A DNA stretch of 8,034 bases from RH-AL1 sp964245015 (GTDB lineage Bacteria > Pseudomonadota > Alphaproteobacteria > Rhizobiales > Beijerinckiaceae), in assembly GCA_964245015.1 (NCBI GenBank), contig CAXTMA010000198.1, positions 1-8,034 on the forward strand, given 5' to 3'. Every line of letters starts with the position of its first letter. The stretch's first letter is position 1. A program made the position numbers and the translations under genes. Of this stretch, positions 1-5,584 are shown one piece after another. The notes under the pieces were generated by a model. The model made no database searches, had not been told where the DNA came from, and was given only the letters and a program-made list of their open reading frames with translations.

Positions 1-1
1 C

Positions 2-229
2 GCCGGCTGGGCGGCCGCGCTGCGCTTCCGCCAGAAGGCCAGCCTGCTGCGCGTCGCCGGCACGGCGGAGTTCGCCCGCGACCTGCTCGATGGCGGCCAA
101 CAGGTCGCGGTGTCGGTGGCCTTCCTGGAAACGAGTGCGGCCCTGGTCGTGTCGCTCCAGGGCACTGGGTGGCGGGTCGGCGCGATCAAAGGCGAGCAGG
201 CCAGCGACGCGAACGAGGCGGTGCGGCTC
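2..229 (+). pseudogene. Helicase C-terminal domain fragment, truncated at both ends
   Basis: Frame 2 is open from the left edge and encodes a peptide containing RQKASLLRVAGTAEFARDLL, then QVAVSVAFLETSAALV, then VGAIKGEQASDANEAVRL. This order (a helix ending in a Leu pair, a hydrophobic strand with F/ET, then a GxI-G strand and an EAxRL helix) is the pattern of the second RecA-like domain of the DEAD/SNF2-type helicases carried by alphaproteobacterial prophages. After EAVRL one would expect a phage-type FQ-G segment and motifs V and VI. Instead the frame turns into low-quality sequence and stops at 301, while frame 3 begins to encode a tail protein. The fragment therefore lacks the ATPase motifs on the right, and its left part lies outside the window. 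Recognition is by pattern only; a different P-loop family cannot be excluded. Confidence 0.6.
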
Positions 230-830
230 GGCGACGGCACTGGAAGGGTCTGCCGCGGCACTGACCGGCGCTGCCGAGTCCCTGTCGGCGGCCGCACTTA
301 AACAGGGGGTCGGCTCGGCCGCCGAGGCAGCCGAGGGCGTCAGCGCCGCGGCCGCGCCGAGCGTATTGGGCACGGCAGCCAAAACCATCCCGATCGTCGC
401 GGCGACCGTCGCCCTGACCGAACTCAGCATGACGGAGGACGCCCACACCGGGGAAGACATCACCTCGCAGGCTTCCGTCGGGCAGGCGCTGGCGGGTTGG
501 CTGTTCGGCAAGAAGAAGCAGAGCAAGACCGGTCGCCACGATCATTCCGGCGTTCCGATCGCCGGCGCCCGTGCGCTGGGCGGCCCCGTTTCGCAGGGCA
601 AAACCTACCTTGTGGGCGAGCGCGGCCCCGAGCTGTTCACCCCCGGCCTGTCCGGTGCCATCTCGACTCATGACGTCCAGCGCATGCTGTCGCGCGCCAC
701 CTTCGCGCCCGAAGGCGCCAGGGGTGGCAGCGGCACGGTGCACCTCGCCGCGCCCGACCTCGCCAGTGCCGTCACCGGCAGGATCAGCAGCGGCCGGCCG
801 ACCACGCGGGCGGCGACGTGCTCAAGGTGA
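230..830 (+). pseudogene. Phage tail tape measure protein, C-terminal remnant
   Basis: Frame 3 encodes an Ala/Ser/Gly-rich stretch (SATALEGSAAALTGAAESLS) and a hydrophobic segment near 390-430. A Lys-rich linker (FGKKKQSK) follows, and then the motif ARALGGPVSQGKTYLVGERG followed by PELFTPG at about 570-640. That GGPV-x-G-x-YLVGERGPELF motif is a hallmark of the C-terminal end of tape measure proteins of long-tailed phages, which set tail length during assembly. Complete proteins of this type are usually several hundred to over a thousand residues; only about 200 remain here. The frame is open back to position 90, but residues encoded before about 230 are Arg-rich shadow sequence of the helicase fragment, so there is no genuine start. 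The last 15 or so codons (RPTTRAATCSR) also look out of frame, so the true 3' end may be damaged as well. Confidence 0.75.
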
Positions 831-887
831 GTTGGCACGGGGCGTCGCTCCTCGGCCGGACGCGACACGGCCGACGCGATCGGTGCG

Positions 888-895
888 CCCCGCGG
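888..895. repeat. IS66-type element, left target-site duplication
   Basis: The octamer CCCCGCGG directly precedes the left terminal repeat and is identical to the octamer at 2316-2323 just beyond the right terminal repeat. IS66-family elements are known to make 8-bp duplications, so the length fits. An intact duplication implies insertion without later rearrangement across the ends. Confidence 0.93.
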
Positions 896-911
896 GTAAT
901 TACCCAGGGGG
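896..911 (+). repeat. IS66-type left terminal inverted repeat
   Basis: GTAATTACCCAGGGGG is the reverse complement of 2300-2315. It lies 34 bp outside the transposase stop codon and abuts the left target duplication. Confidence 0.92.
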
Positions 912-929
912 GTGTCTGGCCGAGGATGC

Positions 930-2213
930 TCAAGCGCTGATGGTGCCGAGCACGGTGTCAAAGGCGTTCGCCCTGGAGGCGAGGCGTGCCGTTGCCACCA
1001 CGGTGCGCACCGCGGCTTCGCCCGCGGCAGACCACATCGCGCGGTAGCCGTTGGTGTTTTTGCGCTGGATCACCGCCGGCCGCAGGTCGCGCTCGCAGGC
1101 GTTGTTGGTGGCCGCGACCTGCCCGGGGAAGACGGCGAAGGTCAGCAACTGGTCGCGGGCACGTCGCATCCGGCGCTGGATGTCGCGGGCCAGGTCGCAG
1201 CGGACCGGGGCGGTAAGGATGTTGTCCAGCAAGCGTTCCAGCTTGGCGCGCCGAGCTTTCACCGTCGAGGGTGCCAGCGTGGTGATGCTGCGAGACAGGA
1301 TGAAGGCCGAGCCGAGCCATAGCTTGAGGCGTAGCGCGACAGGATCGTCGCCGGCCTCGACGGCATAGGCCACGTCGCGGGCGAGATGCGCCAGGCAGGT
1401 TTGCTGGCGGTCGGCGTGACCCTGCTGGGCGACATAGCGGTCCGACAGCCACACCGTCGGCCGGTGTCCGTCCATGATCTCGTGGATCACGGAAGCAGCC
1501 CGCGTCGGGGCGGCGTGGTGCACCACCGCCCCCTCGCAGCGGAAGACCCAGTGGTACCCGTTCGAGCCCTCGATGCGCACGCTTGTCTCGTCGGAGGCGA
1601 CCACCGCGGCCCGCCGCAGGGCGGACAGGGCCGTCTCGCGTCCGGCGGCGAAGCGCGCTTGGGCTCGGCGCAGCATGTTGGTCAAACCACCCTGGCTGAG
1701 CGTGAGGCCGAACAGGTCCGACAGCGCCTGCTGCAGGCGCTCGTAGGAGAAGGCCTGAAAGGTCTTAAGGTACACCGCCATCGCGTGCAGGCGCGGGCCG
1801 AACGGCGTTGCTGCCGCGCCGGCCGGCCGCGGCGCCGCTACGCGCGCCCGGCAACCGGAACACGTCACCGCAAGGCGACGGTGCTGCTCGACGGCGGGCT
1901 TAACCTCCGGCAGTTCGATCTGCTCGTGCACGCTGACTATTTCGGCCGGCAGGTCGGGCGACAGCGCCAAGCCGCAGGTCGGGCACGCCGTCGGGCGGTG
2001 GTCGGTGATGACGTCGGGGTCGTCCGCGATGACGCGGCTGTGGCCCTCGTGACCGGGCTTGGCGCCGCCGGGGCGGGACTGCTCGCGCCGCTCCTTGCGG
2101 TCCGTCGAGGGCGGCTTGGACGACGTGCGCGACGTCTTGGCCGGGCGCTGCATTTTCAGCACCAGCTCGATCAACTCGTCCTTGCTCAGACGCTCCAGAT
2201 CACCGCGGCTCAT
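930..2213 (-). CDS. IS66 family transposase (TnpC-like), 427 aa
   Basis: This is the DDE-type transposase that moves the surrounding element. Visible parts in order: an N-terminal leucine-rich helix (residues 5-22); the IS66 signature SSKPPSTD (31-38) followed by a basic stretch and GAKPGHEGH; a zinc-finger region with CPTC at 77-80 and CSGC at 118-121; and the core domain. Candidate catalytic residues are Asp208 in ASDETSVR, Asp258 in WLSDRY and Glu374 in NNACERDLRP. The C-terminal RKNTNGYR and WSAAGEAA segments are typical of the family. At 427 residues it is shorter than the roughly 500-residue TnpC of three-gene elements, as expected for the single-ORF subgroup. The ATG at 2213 is chosen because the N-terminal helix starts directly after it; no strong Shine-Dalgarno sequence is visible upstream, so weak expression is likely. 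No frameshift or missing catalytic residue is seen. Confidence 0.96.
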   Translation of the reverse strand: MSRGDLERLSKDELIELVLKMQRPAKTSRTSSKPPSTDRKERREQSRPGGAKPGHEGHSRVIADDPDVITDHRPTACPTCGLALSPDLPAEIVSVHEQIELPEVKPAVEQHRRLAVTCSGCRARVAAPRPAGAAATPFGPRLHAMAVYLKTFQAFSYERLQQALSDLFGLTLSQGGLTNMLRRAQARFAAGRETALSALRRAAVVASDETSVRIEGSNGYHWVFRCEGAVVHHAAPTRAASVIHEIMDGHRPTVWLSDRYVAQQGHADRQQTCLAHLARDVAYAVEAGDDPVALRLKLWLGSAFILSRSITTLAPSTVKARRAKLERLLDNILTAPVRCDLARDIQRRMRRARDQLLTFAVFPGQVAATNNACERDLRPAVIQRKNTNGYRAMWSAAGEAAVRTVVATARLASRANAFDTVLGTISA

Positions 2214-2299
2214 GGCAACACGGAATCAGCACTCGTCGCGTCGCGCAAGCGCCCCGGATCACATCGGGTCGCAACCGCGCCGCTGCCGATCGCTGACCA

Positions 2300-2315
2300 C
2301 CCCCTGGGTAATTAC
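2300..2315 (-). repeat. IS66-type right terminal inverted repeat
   Basis: This segment is the exact reverse complement of the left terminal repeat at 896-911. It lies 86 bp upstream of the transposase start codon and is followed at once by the right copy of the target duplication. Confidence 0.92.
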
Positions 2316-2323
2316 CCCCGCGG
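2316..2323. repeat. IS66-type element, right target-site duplication
   Basis: CCCCGCGG is identical to 888-895 and immediately follows the right terminal repeat. It fixes the right boundary of the element. Confidence 0.93.
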
Positions 2324-2569
2324 TGTCGTCCAGGTGTGATGGGTGGTGGCGCACGTCGCGCAGGTTCATGCGGCGGTCGCGGCGACCGGGTCAGGGCCGC
2401 GGACCGGGCAAAGCAAAGCCCGGCCGCCTTTCGGCTCCGGGCTCATGTCGCACTTCTTCAACGCTGGTGATTTTGCGCGTTTTACCCGACGGGTCAAGTC
2501 GCGAGTTTGCGCCGACAACGACCAAAACCGTGGGAAGGCATTCCTATTGAAATGACGTGTCGTCCCACG
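2324..2569. other. Intergenic segment without a convincing gene
   Basis: The 246 bp between the IS66-type element and the next minus-strand gene carry only a 70-codon open stretch (2343-2555, GTG start). It has no recognisable motif and a hairpin runs through its middle. The sequence turns from GC-rich to visibly AT-richer at about 2460. That change may mark a junction between the decayed phage DNA and the foreign-looking segment to the right. Confidence 0.5.
2417..2443. terminator. GC-rich hairpin, possible terminator-like structure
   Basis: AGCCCGG (2417-2423) pairs with CCGGGCT (2437-2443), a perfect 7-bp stem. The 13-nt interior has a further CCG/CGG pairing around CCTTT. No clean T-run follows on the plus strand (TTCTTCAA and ATTTTG lie further downstream) and none is obvious on the minus strand. 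It could be a weak terminator for either side or merely a GC-rich palindrome. Confidence 0.35.
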
Positions 2570-2896
2570 CTACTGCTGCAACTTCGTTCCCGAGGGTAGG
2601 TGAAACTGTTGAGAGCAGTTGATCGTGATGCCATCATCGCCCTTTCCTATAGAAACTTTAATTTCTGTTTTGTCCGCCGTCCGAAATACAAGTTCGTCCT
2701 CGTTGACGCCTTTTCTTTCCTTTGATGGTTTGCCGAACTTCTCGATCGCGCGCCTGCGTGCTGATCCGATCTCCTCGTTTGCGGAAATAGGATAAATGCA
2801 ACTATTAGACAGTCCTTCCAGGGCGGACTGCCCGAAACAGGGATAACATGTGATGGTATACATTAACACCGCACTAGTCTTTGGAAAAGGTCGCAT
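2570..2896 (-). CDS. Hypothetical protein, AT-richer orphan, about 108 aa
   Basis: I do not recognise this protein. The frame ends with TAG at 2570 and is rich in charged residues in its second half (EEIGSARRRAIEKFG, then ERKGVNEDELVF). It alternates as expected for a small alpha/beta domain ending in strands (TEIKVSIGK, GITINCSQQF). Four Cys residues (CYPC, NSC, NC) could suggest an exported protein, but no good signal peptide is seen. The ATG at 2896 is preceded by GGAG with 10-nt spacing and is preferred. A further ATG at 2863 has no ribosome binding site, and the open frame reaches a TTG at 2977. Base composition is clearly less GC-rich than all neighbours, so it was probably acquired separately. 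It may be an N-terminally truncated gene. Confidence 0.5.
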   Translation of the reverse strand: MRPFPKTSAVLMYTITCYPCFGQSALEGLSNSCIYPISANEEIGSARRRAIEKFGKPSKERKGVNEDELVFRTADKTEIKVSIGKGDDGITINCSQQFHLPSGTKLQQ

Positions 2897-2987
2897 TTCA
2901 GGCGTTCTCCGAGCAGAAAGACACGCACGATCGCTCTGATTTCGGAGCCGGTCAAAGCGACTATTGACGAATAGCAAGCTTTTGCTG

Positions 2988-3086
2988 TCAGTATCGGGTG
3001 CGAGCCTTCGCTTGTCGCAACCGTAACTCGGCCACCATGGTCCTGAGCCCGGCCGCTTCGCCCGTTGCGCCCTCGACTTCGGTCAT
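2988..3086 (-). CDS. 32-aa micro-ORF overlapping the end of the 244-aa gene
   Basis: An ATG overlaps the stop of the upstream gene in an ATGA arrangement (ATG at 3086-3084, TGA at 3085-3083). The frame runs to TGA at 2988-2990. The peptide begins MTEVEGATGEAAGLRTMVAE and continues LRLRQAKARTRY, an acidic N-terminus and a basic amphipathic C-terminal helix. The overlap suggests translational coupling. It lies exactly where GC-rich sequence gives way to AT-richer DNA, so it could be the surviving 5' end of a longer third gene of the operon. No family is recognised; coding status is uncertain. Confidence 0.35.
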   Translation of the reverse strand: MTEVEGATGEAAGLRTMVAELRLRQAKARTRY

Positions 3087-3817
3087 CTCCGCCTCGGCCG
3101 CAGCGTCCCGCCGCCGGCCACCGCCGACCCTTCGCGCTCCGCTGCCTCACGCGCTGCCGCCGCATGCTTGTCGTCGGCCGCCGGCGCTGCCTTGCCCCGC
3201 GCCGCGAAAGCCTCGGCCAAGTCCTCCAGCGCGTCCCGGAAGCGACGGGCGACGTAGGTCGCGCCCTTCTCGCCGGACTTGCCCTGCAGCGCCGCGATGT
3301 CGGCGTAGCCCATCCGGTCGCCCAGCACGCGCCGCAGCAGCCGGGTGTCGATCATCCCCAGCCGCCCCTGGACGAAGGCGACCATCTTGACCGCGGCCTG
3401 CGCCCGCTCCATCGCGCGGGCCACGGCGCCGTTCTCCATCGTGCTGTGATGGCTGGGCGTGAGGTCCCACTTGGAGCCGCCGATGCGGCCGGCCTTCTCC
3501 AGCACGTCCTGCACCGTCCGCCCGGCCCGGTAGGCGGCTTCGGAGATGCGGCCGTGGCTGCGCTCCAGCTCCAGCAGGTCGGTGCGCCGGTTCACCGTGG
3601 CGAGCACCCGTTCCTTGCCGTTGCCCCACGGATCGGCGACGGCGGCGACCACCGTGTCGCTGTTGGCCGACTTCACCGGCTTGCCGAGGCCGGCTGCCGG
3701 CGCGCGGGTGTTATGGGTGCGGCCGTCGTAACGCCCGATCGCCGAGCCGCGTTCGGGCGAGCGCCGGGCCGGACGCTGCGAGCGGATCGAGATGTCGGGG
3801 ATGACGGAGCGGTTCAT
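3083..3817 (-). CDS. Conserved hypothetical protein, possibly DUF6456-like, 244 aa
   Basis: The protein has a basic, probably disordered N-terminus (1-50) and a core (about 58-210). The core starts VADPWGNGKERVLATVNRRT, continues with LLELERSHGRISEAAYRAGR and ends with ATYVARRFRDALEDLAEAF. A low-complexity Ala-rich and basic tail follows. The arrangement of DP-x-V-x-VN-R, a Leu-rich helix, GRISEAAYxAGR and a final FRDALExLA helix resembles DUF6456 proteins of alphaproteobacteria and their prophages; this is a tentative match from memory of the pattern. The stretch RRVLGDRMGYADIAAL could be a helix-turn-helix. The ATG at 3817 is preceded by GGGGAG at good spacing. The gene lies 32 bp after the stop of the DUF6362-like gene, so the two are probably co-transcribed, and its own stop overlaps a 32-aa ORF. 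A role in phage or element gene control is an inference. Confidence 0.8.
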   Translation of the reverse strand: MNRSVIPDISIRSQRPARRSPERGSAIGRYDGRTHNTRAPAAGLGKPVKSANSDTVVAAVADPWGNGKERVLATVNRRTDLLELERSHGRISEAAYRAGRTVQDVLEKAGRIGGSKWDLTPSHHSTMENGAVARAMERAQAAVKMVAFVQGRLGMIDTRLLRRVLGDRMGYADIAALQGKSGEKGATYVARRFRDALEDLAEAFAARGKAAPAADDKHAAAAREAAEREGSAVAGGGTLRPRRR

Positions 3818-3849
3818 GGCGGCGGATCTCCCCTGCGATCGGGCCCGGT

Positions 3850-4257
3850 TCAGGCCGCGACGAGGCTGAGTGGTCGGCCGCCGGTTTTACCGCTGTCAAG
3901 TCCGGGCTTGGTCGCATCGGACCTGGCGAGCGCGGCGGCGATGGTCAGGGCGGCGCGGCGGCGGCCGGCCTCGGCCGTGGCACGCGGCCAGCCCATCCCG
4001 CGGCACAGCTCGCCGAAGGAGCTGCGGGTCGCCCGGCAGCGTGCCCAGGCCAGCAGGTACTTGCGGCCATCGGAATCGCCGGCGAGCAGCCCGGCCCATT
4101 CCAGCACGTCGGTGACGGCGGTGCAGGTCTCCCATGGCGTGCGGATCGCCGGGCCGCGGCTGTAGACGGGGCAGTGCGGCAGCAGGCGAAACACCTCGAT
4201 CAGCTGCCGCTCGACATCGGCGCTGGTCCAAGCATTCAGCGGTCGGGCTCCATGCAC
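3850..4257 (-). CDS. DUF6362-like helix-turn-helix protein, 135 aa
   Basis: The N-terminus contains AWTSADVERQLIEVFRLLP, matching the W-T-x2-x-VE-x-x-L-x-E-x-x-x-LP opening I associate with DUF6362. A hydrophobic helix around VTDVLEWAGLL (48-58) follows, then LLAWARCRATRSSFGELC (68-85) and GMGWPRATAEAGRRRAALTI (88-106). The last part fits the WARAEG-x-x-W-x-x-I-C ... G-x-SR-x-TA-x-RR-x-x-AL pattern of that family, which resembles a sigma-region-4-type helix-turn-helix. Such genes are common in alphaproteobacterial prophages and mobile regions. The frame starts at a GTG (4257) without a strong Shine-Dalgarno sequence; no in-frame ATG exists before Trp10, so this start or a nearby GTG/CTG is required. 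It is the first gene of a short minus-strand operon and is divergent from the DUF4383 gene. DNA binding is inferred. Confidence 0.75.
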   Translation of the reverse strand: MHGARPLNAWTSADVERQLIEVFRLLPHCPVYSRGPAIRTPWETCTAVTDVLEWAGLLAGDSDGRKYLLAWARCRATRSSFGELCRGMGWPRATAEAGRRRAALTIAAALARSDATKPGLDSGKTGGRPLSLVAA

Positions 4258-4351
4258 GTCAGGAGCATAGCAGATGCTGCGCGGGTCTAGCGCAGGAACA
4301 TCTTGGCACGACCCGCGCTGTCGCGACGATCAACCAAGGATAATCGCTACC

Positions 4352-4765
4352 ATGCGCGTCTTCGCGTTGCTGTTTGGCATCGTCTTCCTGCTGGCCGGCG
4401 TGTCCGGCTTCGTCCCTGCGCTGTCGCCCATGCATATGCACTCAGGCATGGTGGTCACGGCCAACTCTCGCCTGGCCCTCGGCCTGTTCCCGGTCAACGT
4501 GCTGCACGACCTTGTGCATGTGGCTTTCGGGATCTGGGGGCTGCTCGCCGCGCGGTCGGTGTTCGGCGCGACTTTCTACGCCCGCAGTGTCGCGCTCATT
4601 TACGCCCTGCTCGTCGTGCTGGGGCTGATACCAGCCACCTCGGCGCTGTTCGGCCTCGTGCCGATCGACGGCAACGATGTGTGGCTGCACGCAGGGCTGG
4701 CGGTCGTGGCGGCGTACTTCGGCTTCGTCCACGTTCGGAGCACGGATGATTACGCTCGCGCCTGA
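4352..4765 (+). CDS. DUF4383 family four-helix membrane protein, 137 aa
   Basis: The product is a small integral inner-membrane protein. Predicted membrane segments lie near residues 4-22, 46-67, 78-95 and 109-126. The family motifs are visible: GLFPVNVLHDLVH (44-56) before the second helix, and FGLVPIDGNDVWLHAGLAV (100-118), where a second VN/ID-x-x-D-x-WLH repeat precedes the fourth helix. The length agrees with DUF4383 proteins, whose function is not known. The ATG at 4352 is preferred over an upstream in-frame start at 4274 because it begins directly with the first helix (MRVFALLFGIVFLLAG) and is preceded by AAGGA at 4336-4340. The gene stands alone: the next gene starts 138 bp downstream and the upstream gene is divergent. 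It may be ordinary chromosomal cargo rather than part of the phage remnant. Confidence 0.9.
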   Translation: MRVFALLFGIVFLLAGVSGFVPALSPMHMHSGMVVTANSRLALGLFPVNVLHDLVHVAFGIWGLLAARSVFGATFYARSVALIYALLVVLGLIPATSALFGLVPIDGNDVWLHAGLAVVAAYFGFVHVRSTDDYARA

Positions 4766-4883
4766 TCGGCGGAGCGGGGCAAATCCAGCCCTTACTAGCA
4801 AGCTCACCAACTCTGATTTCATTCGATTTTCGGCTCGTCGTTAACCTTTGACAGGGACGATCATCAGACCAGCGGCCTACGTT

Positions 4884-4903
4884 GGCTTCGAAGGAGCGAA
4901 GCC
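4884..4903 (+). promoter_or_regulatory. Hairpin presenting the Shine-Dalgarno sequence in its loop, before paralogue 1
   Basis: GGCTTCG (4884-4890) and CGAAGCC (4897-4903) form a perfect 7-bp stem. The loop is AAGGAG, a strong Shine-Dalgarno sequence, and the 3' stem abuts the ATG at 4904. Such a structure could regulate ribosome access. A related structure precedes paralogue 3 at 5560-5584. Confidence 0.6.
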
Positions 4904-5149
4904 ATGGACATCCAAGCCCCGCTATCTGGCGCTGAGCTGGCGACGCCGGAAGCCATTGATGGTCCCTACGGCCACAACACCACGGCGTCCGATACGACGG
5001 CACGGCTGATCGGCCTCGGGTTCGTCAAGGCGACGGCACTGAGCTTCTACGTCACCCGCGCCGGACGACTGCGCCTTACGACTGAGCGCCTGCTTGACAG
5101 GGAGAGGCGTAGTTCGGATCGACCGTCTGAGAAGAGGTCGAGCCTTTGA
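4904..5149 (+). CDS. Small paralogue family member 1, possible mini winged-helix protein, 81 aa
   Basis: I do not recognise a named family. The protein opens MDIQAPLSGAELATPEAIDG, continues TTARLIGLGFVKATALSFYV and reaches TRAGRLRLTTER at residue 62; a basic, Ser-rich tail follows. It aligns without gaps over about 62 residues with the products at 5284, 5585 and 6571 (37 of 62 identical to the last by hand count). The helix, then L-x-x-LGFVKAT, then FYVTRAGRLRL pattern resembles the recognition helix and wing of small winged helix-turn-helix proteins, where a strand followed by T-x-AGR-x-x-L is common. DNA binding is an inference. The ATG is supported by a loop-exposed AAGGAG and by alignment of the paralogue starts. 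Paralogue 2 follows 134 bp downstream on the same strand. It differs from the family by Pro at residue 15 and NTTAS in place of the usual EPT. Confidence 0.75.
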   Translation: MDIQAPLSGAELATPEAIDGPYGHNTTASDTTARLIGLGFVKATALSFYVTRAGRLRLTTERLLDRERRSSDRPSEKRSSL

Positions 5150-5283
5150 CGGCGCAGGATCGGAGCTTGGATCGCTCACTAAGCAGTGGTGAGGCGCTAC
5201 CTTTTGTCGACCTTCAGCTTAGCCATTGCCGACGCGGCGTCTCCGCCATAACCTCGGATGCTACTTGGAAGGGGACCGAAGCC

Positions 5284-5511
5284 GTGCGTGATCTGGTCTC
5301 CTTATCGGTTGAGGACATGGCGGCGCTGAAGGCGATCGACGGCCCTCATGGTGCGAATGCGGAACCAACCGAAGCTACGGCAAAGCTGGTCGCCTTCGGC
5401 CTGATTCGGGCGACGCCGCTCGGCTTCTACCTGGCCCGCGCCGGGAAGCTTCATCTCGCCGCCATCGGTTCAGTCCTCGTAACCAGCGACGCCGCAAGCA
5501 TTAGCGTTTAG
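5284..5511 (+). CDS. Small paralogue family member 2, possible mini winged-helix protein, 75 aa
   Basis: This product aligns gaplessly with paralogues 1, 3 and 4: it starts MRDLVSLSVEDMAALKAIDG, contains AEPTEATAKLVAFGLIRATP and then GFYLARAGKLHL. The frame is open further upstream to a TTG at 5146. The GTG at 5284 is chosen because it coincides exactly with the starts of the paralogues and follows GAAGGGGACCGAAGCC, the same GAAGCC-start arrangement. A partial stem (CTTGG 5264-5268 with CC-G-AAG 5276-5281) surrounds the AAGGGG. The C-terminus after residue 60 is short and hydrophobic or acidic (VLVTSDAASISV), unlike the basic tails of the other three, so this copy may have diverged in function. 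The stop at 5511 leaves 73 bp to paralogue 3. Function is unknown. Confidence 0.7.
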   Translation: MRDLVSLSVEDMAALKAIDGPHGANAEPTEATAKLVAFGLIRATPLGFYLARAGKLHLAAIGSVLVTSDAASISV

Positions 5512-5559
5512 TGGCTATACATAAACCTTGAGGATCGTGGCCTAGCCGTCGCTCTTTAT

Positions 5560-5584
5560 GGCTTCTTCGGTTGGAGTAGAAGCC
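5560..5584 (+). promoter_or_regulatory. Hairpin with Shine-Dalgarno sequence in its loop, before paralogue 3
   Basis: GGCTTC (5560-5565) pairs with GAAGCC (5579-5584), a perfect 6-bp stem whose 13-nt loop contains TTGGAGTA. The ATG follows directly at 5585. The stem sequence and its position relative to the start match those before paralogue 1, although the loop differs. Confidence 0.5.

Larger units (their letters stand above)
896..2315 (-). mobile_element. Complete IS66-family insertion sequence, single-ORF (ISBst12-like) type, 1420 bp
   Basis: The element is bounded by inverted repeats starting with GTAATTACCCAGGGGG at 896-911 and its exact complement at 2300-2315. Beyond the 16 perfect positions the similarity continues weakly (20 of the first 23 match). 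GTAA termini and 8-bp target duplications are typical of IS66. It carries one gene, a TnpC-like transposase on the minus strand. The accessory tnpA and tnpB genes of classical three-gene IS66 elements are absent, which matches the shorter ISBst12 subgroup. About 100 bp separates the transposase start from the right end. The host DNA before insertion would read from 887 through one copy of CCCCGCGG into 2324. The element appears full length and potentially active. Confidence 0.93.

Noticed and set aside
1386..2339. A 317-codon open frame on the plus strand opposite the IS66-type transposase
   Set aside because: Its product is Arg/Gly/Ala-rich without motifs and is antisense to a clearly coding transposase. 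GC-rich codon use opens this frame by chance.
2343..2555. A 70-codon plus-strand frame after the IS66-type element
   Set aside because: A strong hairpin lies in its centre, base composition changes midway, and the peptide matches nothing recognisable.
3065..4165. A 366-codon plus-strand open frame spanning two minus-strand genes
   Set aside because: It crosses the intergenic gap between the DUF6362-like and 244-aa genes and has low-complexity Arg/Pro/Ala composition. The minus-strand genes have ribosome binding sites and domain-like patterns.
4848..4876. A possible sigma-70 promoter before paralogue 1 (TTGACA at 4848-4853)
   Set aside because: The -35 box is perfect, but 17 bp downstream the sequence is AGCGGC, with no acceptable -10 box at 15-18 bp spacing. 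A promoter may exist but cannot be supported.
4843..4903. An EcfG-type stress promoter (GGAAC with CGTT) before paralogue 1
   Set aside because: CGTT occurs at 4879-4882, but no GGAAC lies at the required spacing; the nearest GGGAC is too far away.
5146..5283. An N-terminal extension of paralogue 2 from the TTG at 5146
   Set aside because: The extra 46 residues have no counterpart in the other three copies, and the GTG at 5284 has a ribosome binding site and the conserved start position.
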